The notes beneath the pieces were generated by a model. The model worked only from the letters and a program-made list of their open reading frames with translations. It did not search any database and was not told where the DNA came from. 64,000 nucleotides of DNA. Origin: Penium margaritaceum (lineage: Eukaryota; Streptophyta; Zygnematophyceae; Desmidiales; Peniaceae). The position numbers and the translations under genes are program-made. The stretch covers positions 321,136 through 385,135 of the forward strand of contig SZWC01000546.1 of assembly GCA_023375785.1 (NCBI GenBank), given 5' to 3'. Positions 47,401 to 60,500 of this stretch are shown in pieces (within the stretch, counting starts at the first letter, position 1; every line of letters begins with the position of its first letter).

Positions 47401-50400
47401 TTTACTTCTATTGGTCATAACACGATTCAACCACGATCAGAGTGTCCAATCACAGTGCAGATATACTAGGCATAACCTTACAAATACAAACAAGGTAGAA
47501 TACTGGAGGCTCGGTGTGGCTATTGTGCGCAATGCCTGAACAAAGTTGGCATGTGCCACTAACCATGACCACAAAGTTTACCAAGTGACTTTAACTTCTA
47601 CGAATCGTAACACGAGTCGGAGACGGTCAGAGTGTCCAATCACAGTGCAGATGTACTAGGCATGATCTCGCAGGTATAAACAAGGTAAAATACTGGTGGC
47701 TCGGTGCAGCTATTTTGTGCAATGTATTGACAAAGTTGGCATGTGCCATTGACCATGACCACACAGTTTACCAAGTGACCTTACCTTCTACGCATTGTAA
47801 CACGAGTCATTCACGGTCAGAGTACCCAATCACAGTGCACATATAATATGCATTACCTTGCATGTATAGAAGAGGAAAAAAACTGGTGGCTTGGCACGGC
47901 TATTGTGCACAATGCCTTGACAAAGTTGGCATGCGCCACTGACCATGACCACAAAGTTTACCAAGTACCTTAAACGGCTATGAATCATAACACGAGTCAG
48001 CCACGGCCAGAGTGTCCAATCACAGTGCAGATGTACTAGGCATGATTATGCAGGTTCAAACAAGGTTGAATACTGGTGGCTCAATGTGGCTATTGTGCGC
48101 AATGCCTTGATGAATTTGGCATGTGCCACTGACCATGACCACAAAGTGTACCAAGTGGCTTTAACTTATACGAATCGTAACAAGAGTCGGATATGGTCAG
48201 AGTGTCCAATCACAGTGCAGATGTACTAGGCATGATGTTGCTGGTGTAAACAAGGTAGAATACCGGGGGCTCGGTGTGGCTATTGTGGGCAATGCCTTGA
48301 CAAAGTTGGCATGTGCCACTGACCATGACCACAGAGTTTGCCAAGTGACTTTAACTTCTACGCATCGGAACACGAGTCATTCACGTGCAGAGTACCCAAT
48401 CACAGCGCACATCTAACATGCATGACCTTGCAGGTAGAACAGAGGTAAAAACCGGTGGCTTGGCACGGCTATTGTGCGTAATACCTTGACAAAGTTGGCA
48501 TGTACCACTGAACATGACCACAAAGTTTACCAAGTACCTTAAACGGCTATGAATCATAACACGAGTCAGCCACAGTCACAGTGTCCAATCACAGTGCAGC
48601 TATACTTTGCATGATCTTGCAGGTGCAAACAAGGTAGAATACTGGTGGCTCGGTGTGGCTATTGCGCGCAATGCCTTGACAAAGTTGGCATGTGCCACTG
48701 ACCATGACCACAAATGTATCCAAGTGACTTTTACTTCTATCGATCATAACATGAGTCAGCCACGGTCAGAGTGTTTAATCACATTGCAAATTCACTAGGC
48801 ATGATCTTGCAGATACAAACAAGGTAGAATACTGGTGGCTCGGTGTGGCTATAGTGCGCAATACCATGACAATGTTGGCATGTGCCACTGACCATGACCA
48901 CAAGTGTTTCCAAGTGACCTTTACTTCTATTGATCATAACATGAGTCAGCCACGGTCACAGTCTCCAATCACAGTGCAGATATATTGGGCATGACCTTAC
49001 AGGTAGAAACAAGGTAGAATATTGGTGGCTTGGTGTGGCAATTGTGTGCAATGCCTTGACAAAGTTAGCATGTGCCACCGACCATCACCACAAATGCATC
49101 CAAGTGACGTTTACTTCTATTGATCATAACACGAGTCAGCCACGGTCAGAGTGTCCGATCACAGTGCAGATGTACTAGGCATGACCTTGCATGTACAAAC
49201 AAGGTAGAATACTGGTGGCTAGTTGTGTCTATTGTGCGTAATGCCTTGACAAAGTTGGCATGTGCCACTTACAAAGTTGGCATGTGCCACTGACCATGAC
49301 CACACCGTTTACCAAGTACCTTAAAAGGCTTTGAATCATAACACGAGTCAGCCACGGTCAGAGTGTCCAATCAAAGTGTAGATATACTGGGCATGATCTT
49401 GCAGGTACAAAAAAGGTAGAATATTGATGGGTCAGTGTGGCCATTGTGCGTAATGCCTTGACAGAGTTGGCACGTACCACTGACAATGACCACAAATGTC
49501 TCCAAGTGACTTTTACTTCTATTAGTCATAACACGATTCAACCACGGTCAGAGTGTCCAATCACAGTGCAGATATACTAGGCATGACCCTACAAATACAA
49601 ACAAGGTATAATACTGGTGGCTCGGTGTGGCTATTGTGCGCGATGCCTGGACAAAGTTTGCATGTGCCACTGCTTATGACCACAAAGTTCACCAAGTGAC
49701 TTTAACTTCTACGAATCCTAGCACGAGTCGGAGACGGTCAGAGTGTCCAATCACAGTGTAGATGTACTAGGCATGATCTTGCAGGTATAAACAAGGTAAA
49801 ATACTGGTGGCTCTTTGCGGCTATTGTGCGCAATGTATTGACAAAGTTGGCACATGCCACTGACCATGACCACAAAGTTTACCAAGTGACCTTTCCTTCT
49901 ACGCATTATAACACGAGTCATTCACGTTCAGAGTACCCAATCACAGTGCAAATCTAATATGCATGACCTTGCATGTATTGAAGAGGAAACAAGCCGGTGG
50001 CTTGGCACGGCTATTGTGCGCAATGCCTTGACAAAGTTAGCATGTGCCTTTGACCATGACCACAAAGTTTACCAAGTACCTTAAACGGCTATGAATCATC
50101 ACAGGAGTCAGCCACGGTCAGAGTGTCCAATCATAGTGCAGATGTACTAGGCATGATGTTGCAAGTGTAAACAAGGTAGAATACTGGTGGCTCGGTGTGG
50201 CTATTGTGGGCAATGCCTTGACAAATTTGGCATGTGCCATTGACCATGACCACAGAGTTTACCAAGTGACTTTAACTTCTACGCATCGTAACAGGAGTCA
50301 TTCACGGTCAGAGTACCAAATCATAGCGCACATCTAATATGCATGACCTTGCAGGTTTAAAGGAGGTAAAAACCCGGTGGCTTGGCACGACTACTATGCG

Positions 50401-51635
50401 CAATGCCTTGACAAAGCTGGCATGTGCCACTGACCATGACCACAGAGTTTACCAAGTGACTTTAACTTCTACGCATCGTAACAGGAGTCATTCACGGTCA
50501 GAGTACCAAATCATAGCGCACATCTAATATGCATGACCTTGCAGGTTTAAAGGAGGTAAAAACCCGGTGGCTTGGCACGACTACTATGCGCAATGCCTTG
50601 ACAAAGCTGGCATGTGCCACTGACCATGACCACAAAGTTTACCAAGTACCTTAAACGGCTATGAATCATAACACGAGTCAGCCATGGTCACAGTGTCCAA
50701 TCACAGTGCACATGTACTAGACGTGATCTCGCAGGTGCAAACAAGGTGGAATACTGGTGGCTCGGTGTGGCTATTGTGCGCAATGCCTTGACAAAGTTGG
50801 CACGTGCCACCGACCATGACCACAAATGCATCCAAGTGACTTTTACTCCTATTCATCATGACATGAGTCAGAGACAGTCAGAGTGTTTAATCACAGTCCA
50901 GATGTACTAGGCATGATCTTGCAGGTATAAACAAGGTAGAATAGTGGTGGCTCGGTGTGGCTATAGTGCGCAATGCCATGACAAAGTTCGCATGTGCAAC
51001 TGACCATGACCACAAACATATCAAAGTGACTTTTACTTCTATTGATCATAACACGAGTCAGCCACGGTCAGAGTGTCCAATCACAGTGCAGATGTATTGG
51101 GCATGACCTTACAGGTATAAACAAGGTATAATACTGGTGGCTCGGTGTGGTAATTGTGTGCACTGCCTTGACAAACCTGGCATGTGCCACCGACCATGAC
51201 CACAAATGTATCCAAGTGACTTTTACGTCTATTGATCATAACACGAGTCAGCCTCGGTCAGAGTGTCCAATCACAGTGCAAATGTTCTAGGCATGATCTT
51301 ACAGGTATAAACAAGGTAGAATACTGGTGGCTTGGTGTGGCTATTGTGCATAATGCCTTGACAAAGTTGGCATGTGCCACTGACCATGACCACAAAGTTT
51401 ACCAAGTGACTTTAACTTCTACGAATCGTAACACGAGTCAGCCACGGTCAGAGTGTGCAATCACAGTGCAGATAAACTGGACATGACCTTGCAGGTACAA
51501 ACAAGGTAGGATACTGGTGGCTTGGTGTGGCTATTGTGCGCAATGCCATGACAAACTTGGCATGTGCCACTGACCATGACCACAAAGTTTACCAAGTGAC
51601 TTTAACTTCTACGAACAGTAACACGAGTCAGCCCG
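44451..51635 (-). repeat. Satellite, inverted orientation, with higher-order structure
   Basis: About 38 reverse-orientation monomers. Marker variants recur at about 1,520 bp (eight monomers): the AATGTATTGAC variant near 46203, 47722 and 49831; the GGCTCGTTGTGT variant near 45607 and 47127, with a related AGTTGTGT form near 49220. This indicates an eight-monomer higher-order repeat with about three copies, the last spacing being longer (about 2.1 kb). An exact 190-bp duplication lies at 50241-50620. No gene. Confidence 0.93.
50241..50620 (-). repeat. Exact tandem duplicate of one satellite monomer
   Basis: 50241-50430 and 50431-50620 appear identical, including the rare GGTTTAAAGGAGGTAAAAAC and CACGACTACTATGCGCAATG variants. 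Confidence 0.9.
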
Positions 51636-53704
51636 AGTCAACCACTTGGATACACTTGTGGTCATGGTCAGTGGCACATGTCAACTTTGCCAAGGCATTG
51701 GACAGAATAGCCACACCGAGCTACTGGTATTCTACCTTGTTTATACCTGTAAGGTCATTCCCAGTATATCTGCATTGCGACTAGACACTCTGACCGTGGC
51801 TGACTCGTGTTATGATTCATATCCATTTAAGGTACTTAGTAAACTTTGTGGTCATGGTCAGTCGCACATGCCAACTTTGTCAAGGCATTACGCACAATAG
51901 TCATGCCAAGCCACCGGTTTTTACCTTTTTTATACCTGCAAGATCATGCATATTAGATGTGCACTGTGACTGGACACTCAGACCGTGGCTGACTCGTGTT
52001 ATGATTAATATAAGTAAAGGTCACTTGGATACATTTGTGGTCATGGTCAGTGGCACATGCCAACGTTGTCAAGGCATTGCGCACAATAGCAATTGCAAGC
52101 CACCGATATTCTACGTTGTTTGTATCTGCAAGGTCATGCCCAGTATATCTGCACTGTGATTGGACACTCTGACCATGGCTGACTCGTGTTGTGATCAATA
52201 GAAGTAAAAGTCACTTGGATACATTCGTGGTCATGGTCAGTGGCACATGCCAATTTTGTCAAGGCATTGCGCACAATAGCCGCTCCGAGCCACCAGTATT
52301 CTACCTTGTTTGTACCTGTAAGATCATGCCTAGTACATCTGCACTGTGATTGGACACTCTGACCGTGGCAAACTCGTGTCATGATCAATAGAAGTAAAAG
52401 TCACTTGGATACATTTGTGGTCATGGTCAGTGGCACATGCCAACTTTGTCAAGGCATTGCGCACAATAGCCACACCGAGCCACCAGTATTCTACCTTGTT
52501 TGCACCTGCAAGATCATGCCTAGTACACCTGCACTGTGATTGGATACTCTGACCGTGGCTGACTCGTGTTATGATTCATAGCCGTTTAAGGTACTTGGTA
52601 AACTTTGTGGTCATGGTCAGTGGCACATGCCAACTTTGTCAAGACATTGCGCACAATAGCCGTCCCAAGCCACCGGTTTCTACCCTGTTTATACCTGCAA
52701 TGTCATGCATATTAGATGTGCACTGTGATTGGATACTCTGACCGTGGCTGACTCGTGTCATGATTCGTAGACGTTTAAGGCACTTGGTAAACTTTGTGGT
52801 CATGGTCAGTGGCACATGCCAACTTTGTCAAGGCATTGCGTACAATAGCCACACCAAGCCACCAGTATTCTACCTTGTTTGCACATGAAAAATCATGCCT
52901 AGTACATCTGCACTGTGATTGGACACTTTGACCGTGGCTGGCTTGTGTTATGATCAATAGAAGTAAACATCACTTGGAAACATTTGTGGTCATGGTCAGT
53001 GGTACATGCCAACTTTGTCAAGGCATTGCACACAATAGCCACACTGAGCCACCAGTATTCTACCTTGTTTGCACCTGCAAGATCATGCCTAGTACCCCTG
53101 CACTGTGATTGGATACTCTGACCGTGGCTGACTCGTGTCATGATTCGTAGACGTTTAAGGCACTTCGTCAACTTTGTGGTCATGGTCAGTGGTACATGCC
53201 AACTTTGTCAAGGCATTGCGCACAATAGCCACACCGAGCCACTAGTATTTTACCTTGTTTGCACCTGCGAGATCATGCCTAGTACATCTGCACTGTGATT
53301 GGACACTTTGACCGTGGCTGGCTTGTGTTATGATCAATAGACGTAAACATCACTTGGAAACATTTGTGGTCATGGTCAGTGGTACATGCCAACTTTGTCA
53401 AGGCATTGCACACAATAGCCACACTGAGCCACCAGTATTCTACCTTGTTTATACCCGTAAGGTCATGCCCAATATATCTGCACTGTGACTAGACACTATG
53501 ACCGTGGCTGACTCGTGTTATGATTCATATCCGTTTAAGGTACTTGGAAAACTTTGTGGTCATGGTCAGTGGCACATGCCAACTTTGTCAAGGCATTGCG
53601 CACAAGAGCTTCACCGAGCCACCAGTATTCTACCTTGTTTAGACCTACAAGGTAATGCCTAGTACATCTGAACTGTGACTGGGCACTCTGACCGTGGCTG
53701 ACTT
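51636..53704 (+). repeat. Satellite, plus orientation, before A5
   Basis: About 11 monomers. The junction near 51636 (GAGTCAGCC joined to CGAGTCAACCACTTGG) returns the array to plus direction. Two-monomer periodicity is clear at 52720-53470: the GGATACTCTGACCGTGGCTG variant at 52731 and 53111, and AAACATCACTTGGAAACATT at 52965 and 53345, both 380 bp apart. Ends with GACTT, the left target duplication of A5. Confidence 0.95.
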
Positions 53705-54322
53705 TGTCAGAAGAATGCAGATACGAGAATAGCGACAGCAGAGGCAGGTAGAAGCAGCGGAACATTCAAGTGTACGTCAGCAGATTGACGTAAGCAGGTG
53801 CGGTCCGGGGAATTAGTCGCGGGGGCTGATAGAGGCTGAGATGCGAGGTAGCGGTGATACACGGGTTGATGTGAGAGAGAGAGAGAGAGCTGACAAGGTG
53901 AGTGATGGTTGATGGAGAGAGAGAGGGCTGAGCGAAGGAGCGTGAGTGACGGAGCGAAGCGTTGAGTAGTGGCGAAGACAGGAAATGCGAGGAGCGAGCA
54001 GAGCGAAGACACGGCGGCGAAGTCGCGGGACCAAAGGGAAACAGGATGTGCAGAACTGTTCTGGTTGGCTCGAGGGAATGAACATCCTCGGTATAAAAAG
54101 GTCAGAGCAGGACAGATGTACACAGCAACTGCTTCTTTCTGCTAGCCGGACGCGGTGTGACAGATATCACTTTTATTAGGGGATAGCTTGTCCGATGGCC
54201 AACGGTCATGTTCCGTCGAGCTGTTTGGTCAAGTTGGTTCGGTGATGAACCGAGCCGTTATTGAGTGCTCGGGTTTGTGCCGAGGGATGATCCTTCTCAC
54301 TGCCAGTTTTATATTGCTGTCA
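53705..54322 (-). repeat. LTR of A5 (3' LTR in element orientation)
   Basis: TGTCAGAAG to TTGCTGTCA, 618 bp; contains the GC hairpin near 54014-54026, the GAACATCCTCGGTATAAAAA promoter-like segment near 54078, and a (GA)n tract near 53876. Confidence 0.9.
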
Positions 54323-55399
54323 CCCCCCTTGAAACTAGCAGGGAGAAGGGTTAGGGCATGTGCGATAGTTTTCGCTTTTCATCCTCTGTAGGAGGTCGTA
54401 CTCGACAGGCAAGAAGGAAGGTGTGCCACATAGTGCTTAGATTGTCTGGGTGGCTGGCAAGTGCTGCGTGCCGACTGTCGTAAGTGATGGTCCTGAGTAC
54501 TCCACGGAGTTGACGGTTGACATCTGCATATCTGAGGTTCCATGCAGTGTCGCTTATCGGCGGCCCAACATAGAGAGGAGGACCAAGCAGAGCGTCTGTG
54601 ATGCCAAATCCATGAAGAAACTCAGGACAGATGTGGATCAGCACGTCAGCGACCCAGAAGTCCACAGCTTCAGAACTTTCTTCAACACTGAAGGCAGGTA
54701 GAACGCTCACGCGTCCTGTTGGTGGATGAAGGATGTTTCGGTGGTTGAAATTGTAGCCGATCTAGTTCTTCCACCAAGCCTGCTTGCGGATGTTGTGCCA
54801 AAGGAGTGGACCTGTGCGGGCCTCCTGTAACAAGTGGTGATAAGATGAATGTAGGAGGGGTTGGAGGTATGTGCACACAGTCTGGAGAGTCTGATGATAG
54901 GTGGCCGTGTGTGGACGAAGGAAGGGGTGTTGATCGTATCTGCCAAGCAGAAGTGCATCTGCAAAGTACTCGGTGAGTGTTACCCATTCCCTGGCAAGTA
55001 GTAGTGTTGCCTCGCCCCATGCTGTGGTATTCTCGCCATACTCAGCCAGAATGGGCGCTTACGGTCTTCGGTGAGCCATGGAAGTGAGAAGAAGAGAATA
55101 ATGGATAGTGAGAATCTGGGTGTGATACTGAGGCTGCGGCAGAAGGAGATTTTAGGTAGGGCTCAACTTGCGAGAGGTGTGTGGTTGAGAGGTCGGTATG
55201 GATGGGGGAGGCTGGTGAAGGAGGCTGATACAAATAGAGAAGGAATGAGACGTGGAGGAGGAATACTTTGTAGAGGAGTGAGCGCCGAGATGGAACCTGT
55301 TGTGCTGAGGATGGCTAGATGTGGGAGCAGATCGTCACAGAAGAGGTGACACGACCGGGCAGATTCTTGGGTTAGGCTAAGAGCAATGCAGGGCGGAGG

Positions 55400-55870
55400 A
55401 AGCGATTGATTGATGAGTGGGCGCAGGGGCGGAACCACGTGCGCTGATGGAAGTTTCGGCGTGGGCGCAGGTTGACGCGGAAAAGGCGATGCGACCGGGC
55501 GGATCCTTGTGCCGAGCGGAAGATGATGTGGAGATGGAGGAGGTCATTGATTGATGAGTGGGCGCAGGGGCAAGCCACGTGCGCTGCAAAGTTACGGCGT
55601 GGGCGCAGGTTGTCGCGAGAAAGGCGATGCGACCGGACGGATCCTTGTGCCGAGCTGGAAGCAGATGATAGCGGAAAGCAATTGATGATGGAGTGGGCGC
55701 AGGGGCGGTACCACGTGCGCTGCGAGGTTTTGGCGTGGGCGCAGGTTGTCGCGGAAAAGGCGATGCAACCGGGCGGATCCTTGTGCCAAGATAGAAGCGA
55801 TTTGCAGAGGCGGAGGAAACGATTGGTTAATGAGTGGGCGCAGGGGCGGAGCCACGTGCGCGAGAAGATG
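55400..55870 (-). repeat. Tandem CACGTG-containing modules in A5
   Basis: Four copies of a ~135-140-bp module. Each has GTGGGCGCAGGGG, a CACGTGCGC (near 55436, 55577, 55711 and 55853), GGCGTGGGCGCAGGT and GCGGATCCTTGTGCC. Related modules occur in A1 (6415-7140 and 10200-10860). CACGTG is the plant G-box core; regulatory meaning is inferred only. Confidence 0.75.
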
Positions 55871-56177
55871 ATGCTGATGATGCTGATGCTAAATATGGAG
55901 GAAGGCGACGCGGATGATGCTGATGATGATGAGAAGGCAATGCGGAGGGGGCACGGATGATGCTGATGGCGAAGAGGCGGAGAAGAGGCGGGCGGCTGAT
56001 GATGCTGAAGAGACTGGAACGAGGAGGAGGAGGAATGATAGATGCTGATGGAGATGGAGGTCAGAAGCTGATGATGATAGAGGAGGTGAGAGGCGGAGAG
56101 CAACGCGGGCGGAGAGAGTGGAGACGAGACGCGGCGCGGCAAGTGGAGGCGACAGAACCACTTCTTCTTCACTTTCA

Positions 56178-56390
56178 GGAGAGTGACGGCTTGTTCCCCA
56201 GTTGGCTCGGAAGTGGGAGGAGGGAGACTAGTGGTGTCCGATGTCCTTGTCGGCTGAAAGAAGTTGGTTGCGGCAGAGAAGGCCAGGCAGCGGGTAGGGA
56301 TACTAGACTGCTGATGCCAGGAGAGTGACGACATGTTCCCCAGTTGGCTCGGAAATGGGAGCAGGAAAAATGGTGGTGTCCGATATCCTG
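56178..56390 (-). repeat. Paired 142-bp direct repeats before the primer site of A5
   Basis: GAGAGTGACG...TGTTCCCCAGTTGGCTCGG occurs at about 56180-56210 and again 142 bp later at 56322-56352, each followed by GTGGTGTCCGAT. The same pair with the same spacing stands in A1 (11142-11345) and A3 (28395-28605). Confidence 0.8.
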
Positions 56391-56875
56391 GTACCGGCAG
56401 CTTTGGCTGCAGTTGCTTACGAGGCGGGGAGACGATGCGAGAAGGCGACGACGGATGCGGGCAAGATGAAGGTGGCGGCGACGAAAGAGCAGATGGAGTT
56501 GTTGAGGCAGGATGAAAGGGAGGAGATGTCAGAGGAGGTAGAAGCGATATGGTGATGGCGGATGGGAGGCGGCAGGAAGCTTCTTGGTAGTTGATGGCAG
56601 GTAGCGGCTCGAGAGTTGCTTGCGTCTGATGTGGGGGACTCGTCACCGGTTGTCGGCCACGGGCGCGGAAATGGGCGCAGGGCCTCCTTAGGATGACAGG
56701 GCGATTCTTCAGCGTGGAGAACTCGTCAGGCAGTACTGCTGATGTCAGCTGTTGATGAAGCGAGGAGACGCGAGACGGCGGTAGTAGCGACAGGAGAATG
56801 TGAGCAGAAGCGATGGAGCGAGGACGGCGGCAGAGCGATGACGCGGTCACGGATCTCCAGGTGATGTTACCTGAA

Positions 56876-56887
56876 GCTCTGATACCA
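56876..56887 (-). other. Primer-binding site of A5, initiator-Met tRNA type
   Basis: GCTCTGATACCA on the top strand, adjacent to the LTR TG at 56888. Confidence 0.9.
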
Positions 56888-57505
56888 TGTCAGAAGAATC
56901 CATATACGAGAACAACGACAACAGAGGCAGGTAGAAGCAGCAGAACATTCAAGTGTACGTCAGCAGATTGACGTAAGCAGGAGCGGTCCGGTGAGTTAGT
57001 CGCTGGGGCTGATAGAGGCTGAGATGCGAGGTAGCGGTGATACGCGGGTTGATGTGAGAGAGATAGAGAGAGCTGACGAGGTGAGTGATGGTTGGCGGAG
57101 AAAGAGAGGGCTGAGCGAAGGAGCGTGAGTGACGGAGCGAAGCGTTGAGTGGTGGCAAAGACAGGAAATGCGAGGAGCAAGCAGAGCGAAGACACGGCGG
57201 CGAAGCCGCGGAACCAAAGGGGAACACGATGTGCAGAACTGTTCAGGTTGGCTCGAGGGAATGAACATCCTCGGTATAAAAAGGTCAGAACAGGACAGAT
57301 GTACAGAACAACGGCTTCTTTCCGCTAGCCGGACGCGGTGTGACAGATATCACTTATATTAGGGGATAGCTTGTCCGATGGCCAACGGTCATGTTCCGTT
57401 GAGCCATTTGGTCAAGTTGGTTCCGTGATGAATCGAGCCGTTATTGAGTGCTCGGGTTTGTACCGAGGGATGATCCTTCTCACTGCTAGTTTTGTATTGC
57501 TCATA
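56888..57505 (-). repeat. LTR of A5 (5' LTR in element orientation)
   Basis: TGTCAGAAG to ATTGCTCATA, 618 bp, followed by the GACTT target duplication. The outermost bases differ from the partner LTR. Confidence 0.88.
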
Positions 57506-60500
57506 GACTTGTGTTATGATTCATATCCATTTAAGGTACTTCGTAATCGTTGTGGTCATGGTCAGTGGCACATGCCAACTTAGTCTAGGCATTTCGCACA
57601 ATAACCACACCGAGCCACCAAAATTCTTCCGTGTTTATACCTGCAAGATCATCCCTAGTACATCTGCACAGTGATTGGACACTCTGACCGTGGCAGACTC
57701 GTGTTATGGTCAATAGAAGCAAAGGTCACTTGGATACATTTGTGGTCATGGTCAGTGGCACATGCCAACTTGGTCAAGACATTGCGTACAATAGCCACAC
57801 CGAGCCACCAGTATTCTACCTTGTTTATACCTGTAAGGTCATGCCTAGTACATCTGAACTGTGATTGGGCACTCTGACTGTGGCTGACTTGTGTTATGAT
57901 TCATAGCTGTTTAAGGTGCTTGGTAAACGTTGTGGTGATGGTCAGTGGCACATGCCAACTTTGTCAAGGCCTTGTGCACAATAGCCACACCGAGCCACCA
58001 GTATTCTACCTTGTTGCTACCTGCAAGATCATGCCCAGTATATCTGCACTGTGATTTGACACTCTTACCGTGGCTGACTCGTGTTATGATTCATAGCCGT
58101 TTAAGGTACTTGGTAAACTTTGTGGTCATTGTCAGTGGCACATGCCAACTTTGTCCAGTCATTTTGCACAATAGCCACATCGAGCCACCAGTATTCTACC
58201 TTGTTTGCACCTGCAAGATCATGCCTAGTACATCTGCTCTGTGATTGGACACTCTGACCGTGGCCGACAGGTGTTATGATTAATAGGAGTAAAATTCACT
58301 TGGATAGATTTGTGGTCATGGTCTGTGGCACATGTCAACTTTGTCAAGGCATTGCACACAATAGCCACACCAAGCCACCAGTATTCTACCTTGTCTATAC
58401 CTGTAAGGTCATGCCCAGTATATTTGCACTGTGATTAGACACTCTGACCGTGGCTGCCTCGTGTTATGATTCATAGCCGTTTAAGGTACTTGGTAAACTT
58501 CGTGGTCATGGTCAGTGGCACATGCCAACTTTGTCAGGGCATTGCTCACAATAGCTATACTGATCCACCAGTATTCTACCTTGTTTATACCTGCAATGTT
58601 ATGCCCAGTATATATGCAATGTGATTGACCACTCTGACTGTGGCTGACTCGTGTTATGATTCATAGCCGTTAAAGGTACTTGGTAAACTTTGTGGTCATG
58701 GTCAGTGGCATATGCCAACTTTGTCAAGGCATTGCGCACACTATCCGTGCCAAGCCACTGCTTGTTTACCTTGTTTGCACCTGCAAGATCATGCCTAGTA
58801 CATCTGCGTTGTGAATGGACACTCTGAGCAGGGTTGACTCGTGTTATGATCAATAGAGCTAAAAGTCACTTGGATACATTTCTGGTCATGGTCAGTGGCA
58901 CACGCCAGCTTTGTCAATGCATTACGCACGAAAGCCACACAGAGCCACCAGTATTCTACCTTGTTTATACCTGAAAGTTCATGCCTAGTACATCTCAACT
59001 GTGATTGGGCACTCTGACCGTGGCTAGCTTGTGTTATGATTCATAGCCGTTTAAGGTACTTGGTAAACGTTGTGGTCATGGTCAGTGGCACATGCCAACT
59101 TTGTCATGGCATTGCGCACAATAGCCAAGCCAAGCCACCGGTTTTTTACCTTGTTTATACCTGCAAGGTCATGCCTAGTACATCTGAACTGTGACTGGGC
59201 ACTCTGACAGTGGCAGACTCGTTTTACGATTCCTAGACTTAAAGTGACTTGGTCAACTTTGTTGTCATGGTCAGTGGAACATGCCAAGTTTGTCAAGGCA
59301 TTGCGCACAGTAGCCACACCGAGCCACCAGTATTCTGTCTTGTTTGTACCTGCAAGATCATGCCCAGTATATCTGCACTGTGATTAGACACTCTGACTGT
59401 GGCTGACTCGTTTTATGATTCATAGCCGTTTAAGGTACTTGGTAAACTTTGTGGTCATGGTCAGTGTAACATGCCAACTTTGTCAAGGCATTGCGCACAA
59501 TAGCCACACCGAGCCACCAGTATTCTACCTTGTTTACACCTGCAAGATTATGCCCAGTACATGTGCACTTTTATTGGACACTCTGACCATGGCTGATTGG
59601 TGTTATGATCAATAGAAATATAAGTCACTTGGATAGATTTGTGGTCATGGTCAGTGGCACACGTCAACTTTGTCAAGGCATTGCACACAATAGCCACACC
59701 AAGCCACCAGTATTCTACCTTGATTATACCTGTAAGGTCATGCCCAGTATATCTGCACTGTGATTAGACACTCTGACCGTGGCTGACTCGTGTTATGATT
59801 CATAGTCGTTTAAGGTACTTGGTAAACTTTGTGGTCATGCTCAGTGGCACATGCCAAGTTTGTCAAGGCATTGTGCACAATAGCTACACCGAGCCACCAG
59901 CATTCTACCTTGTTTATACCTGTAAGGTCATGCCTAGTATATCTGCACTGTGATTGGACACTTTGACCGTGGTTGACTCGTGTTATGGTTCATAGCCGTT
60001 TAAGGTAATTGGCAAATTTTGTGGTCATGCTCAGTGGCACATGCCAACTTTGTCAATGCATTATGCACAATATTCGTGCCAAGCCACCGGTTTTTTACCT
60101 TGTTTCTACCTGCAATACCATGCCCAGTTTATCTGCACTGTGATAGGACACTCTAACCGTGGTTAACTTGTGTTATTATCAATAGAAGTGAAAGTTACTT
60201 GGATACATTTTTGGTCATGGTCAGTGGCACATGCCATCTTTGTTAAGGCATTGCGCACAATAGCTACACCAAGCCACCAGTATTGTACCCAGTTTCCACC
60301 TACAAGATCACACCTAGTACGTCTGCACTGTTATTGGACACTCTGACCTTGGCTGACTCGTGTTATGATCAAAAGAAGTAAACGTTACTTGGATACATTT
60401 GTGGTCATGGTCAGTGGCACATGCCAACTTTTTCAAGGCATTACGCACTGTGATTGGACACTCTGACCGTGGCTAACTCGTGTTATGATCAATAGAAGTA

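Larger units (their letters stand above)
53705..57505 (-). mobile_element. Family A LTR element with both LTRs and target duplication (A5)
   Basis: The best-preserved member. GACTT at 53700-53704 is repeated at 57506-57510. Both LTRs are 618 bp: 53705-54322 and 56888-57505. In minus orientation the primer-binding site is GCTCTGATACCA on the top strand at 56876-56887, and the polypurine tract is CCCCCCTT on the top strand at 54323-54330. The 2.57-kb interior has one unrecognised coding-like remnant (54351-54710, containing MWHTFLLACRV), CACGTG-bearing GC-rich repeats (about 55400-55870) and a pair of 142-bp repeats. No pol is present, so it is a non-autonomous type. By eye the LTRs differ at some 30-40 positions (about 5-6%), so the insertion is not recent. 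Confidence 0.9.
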
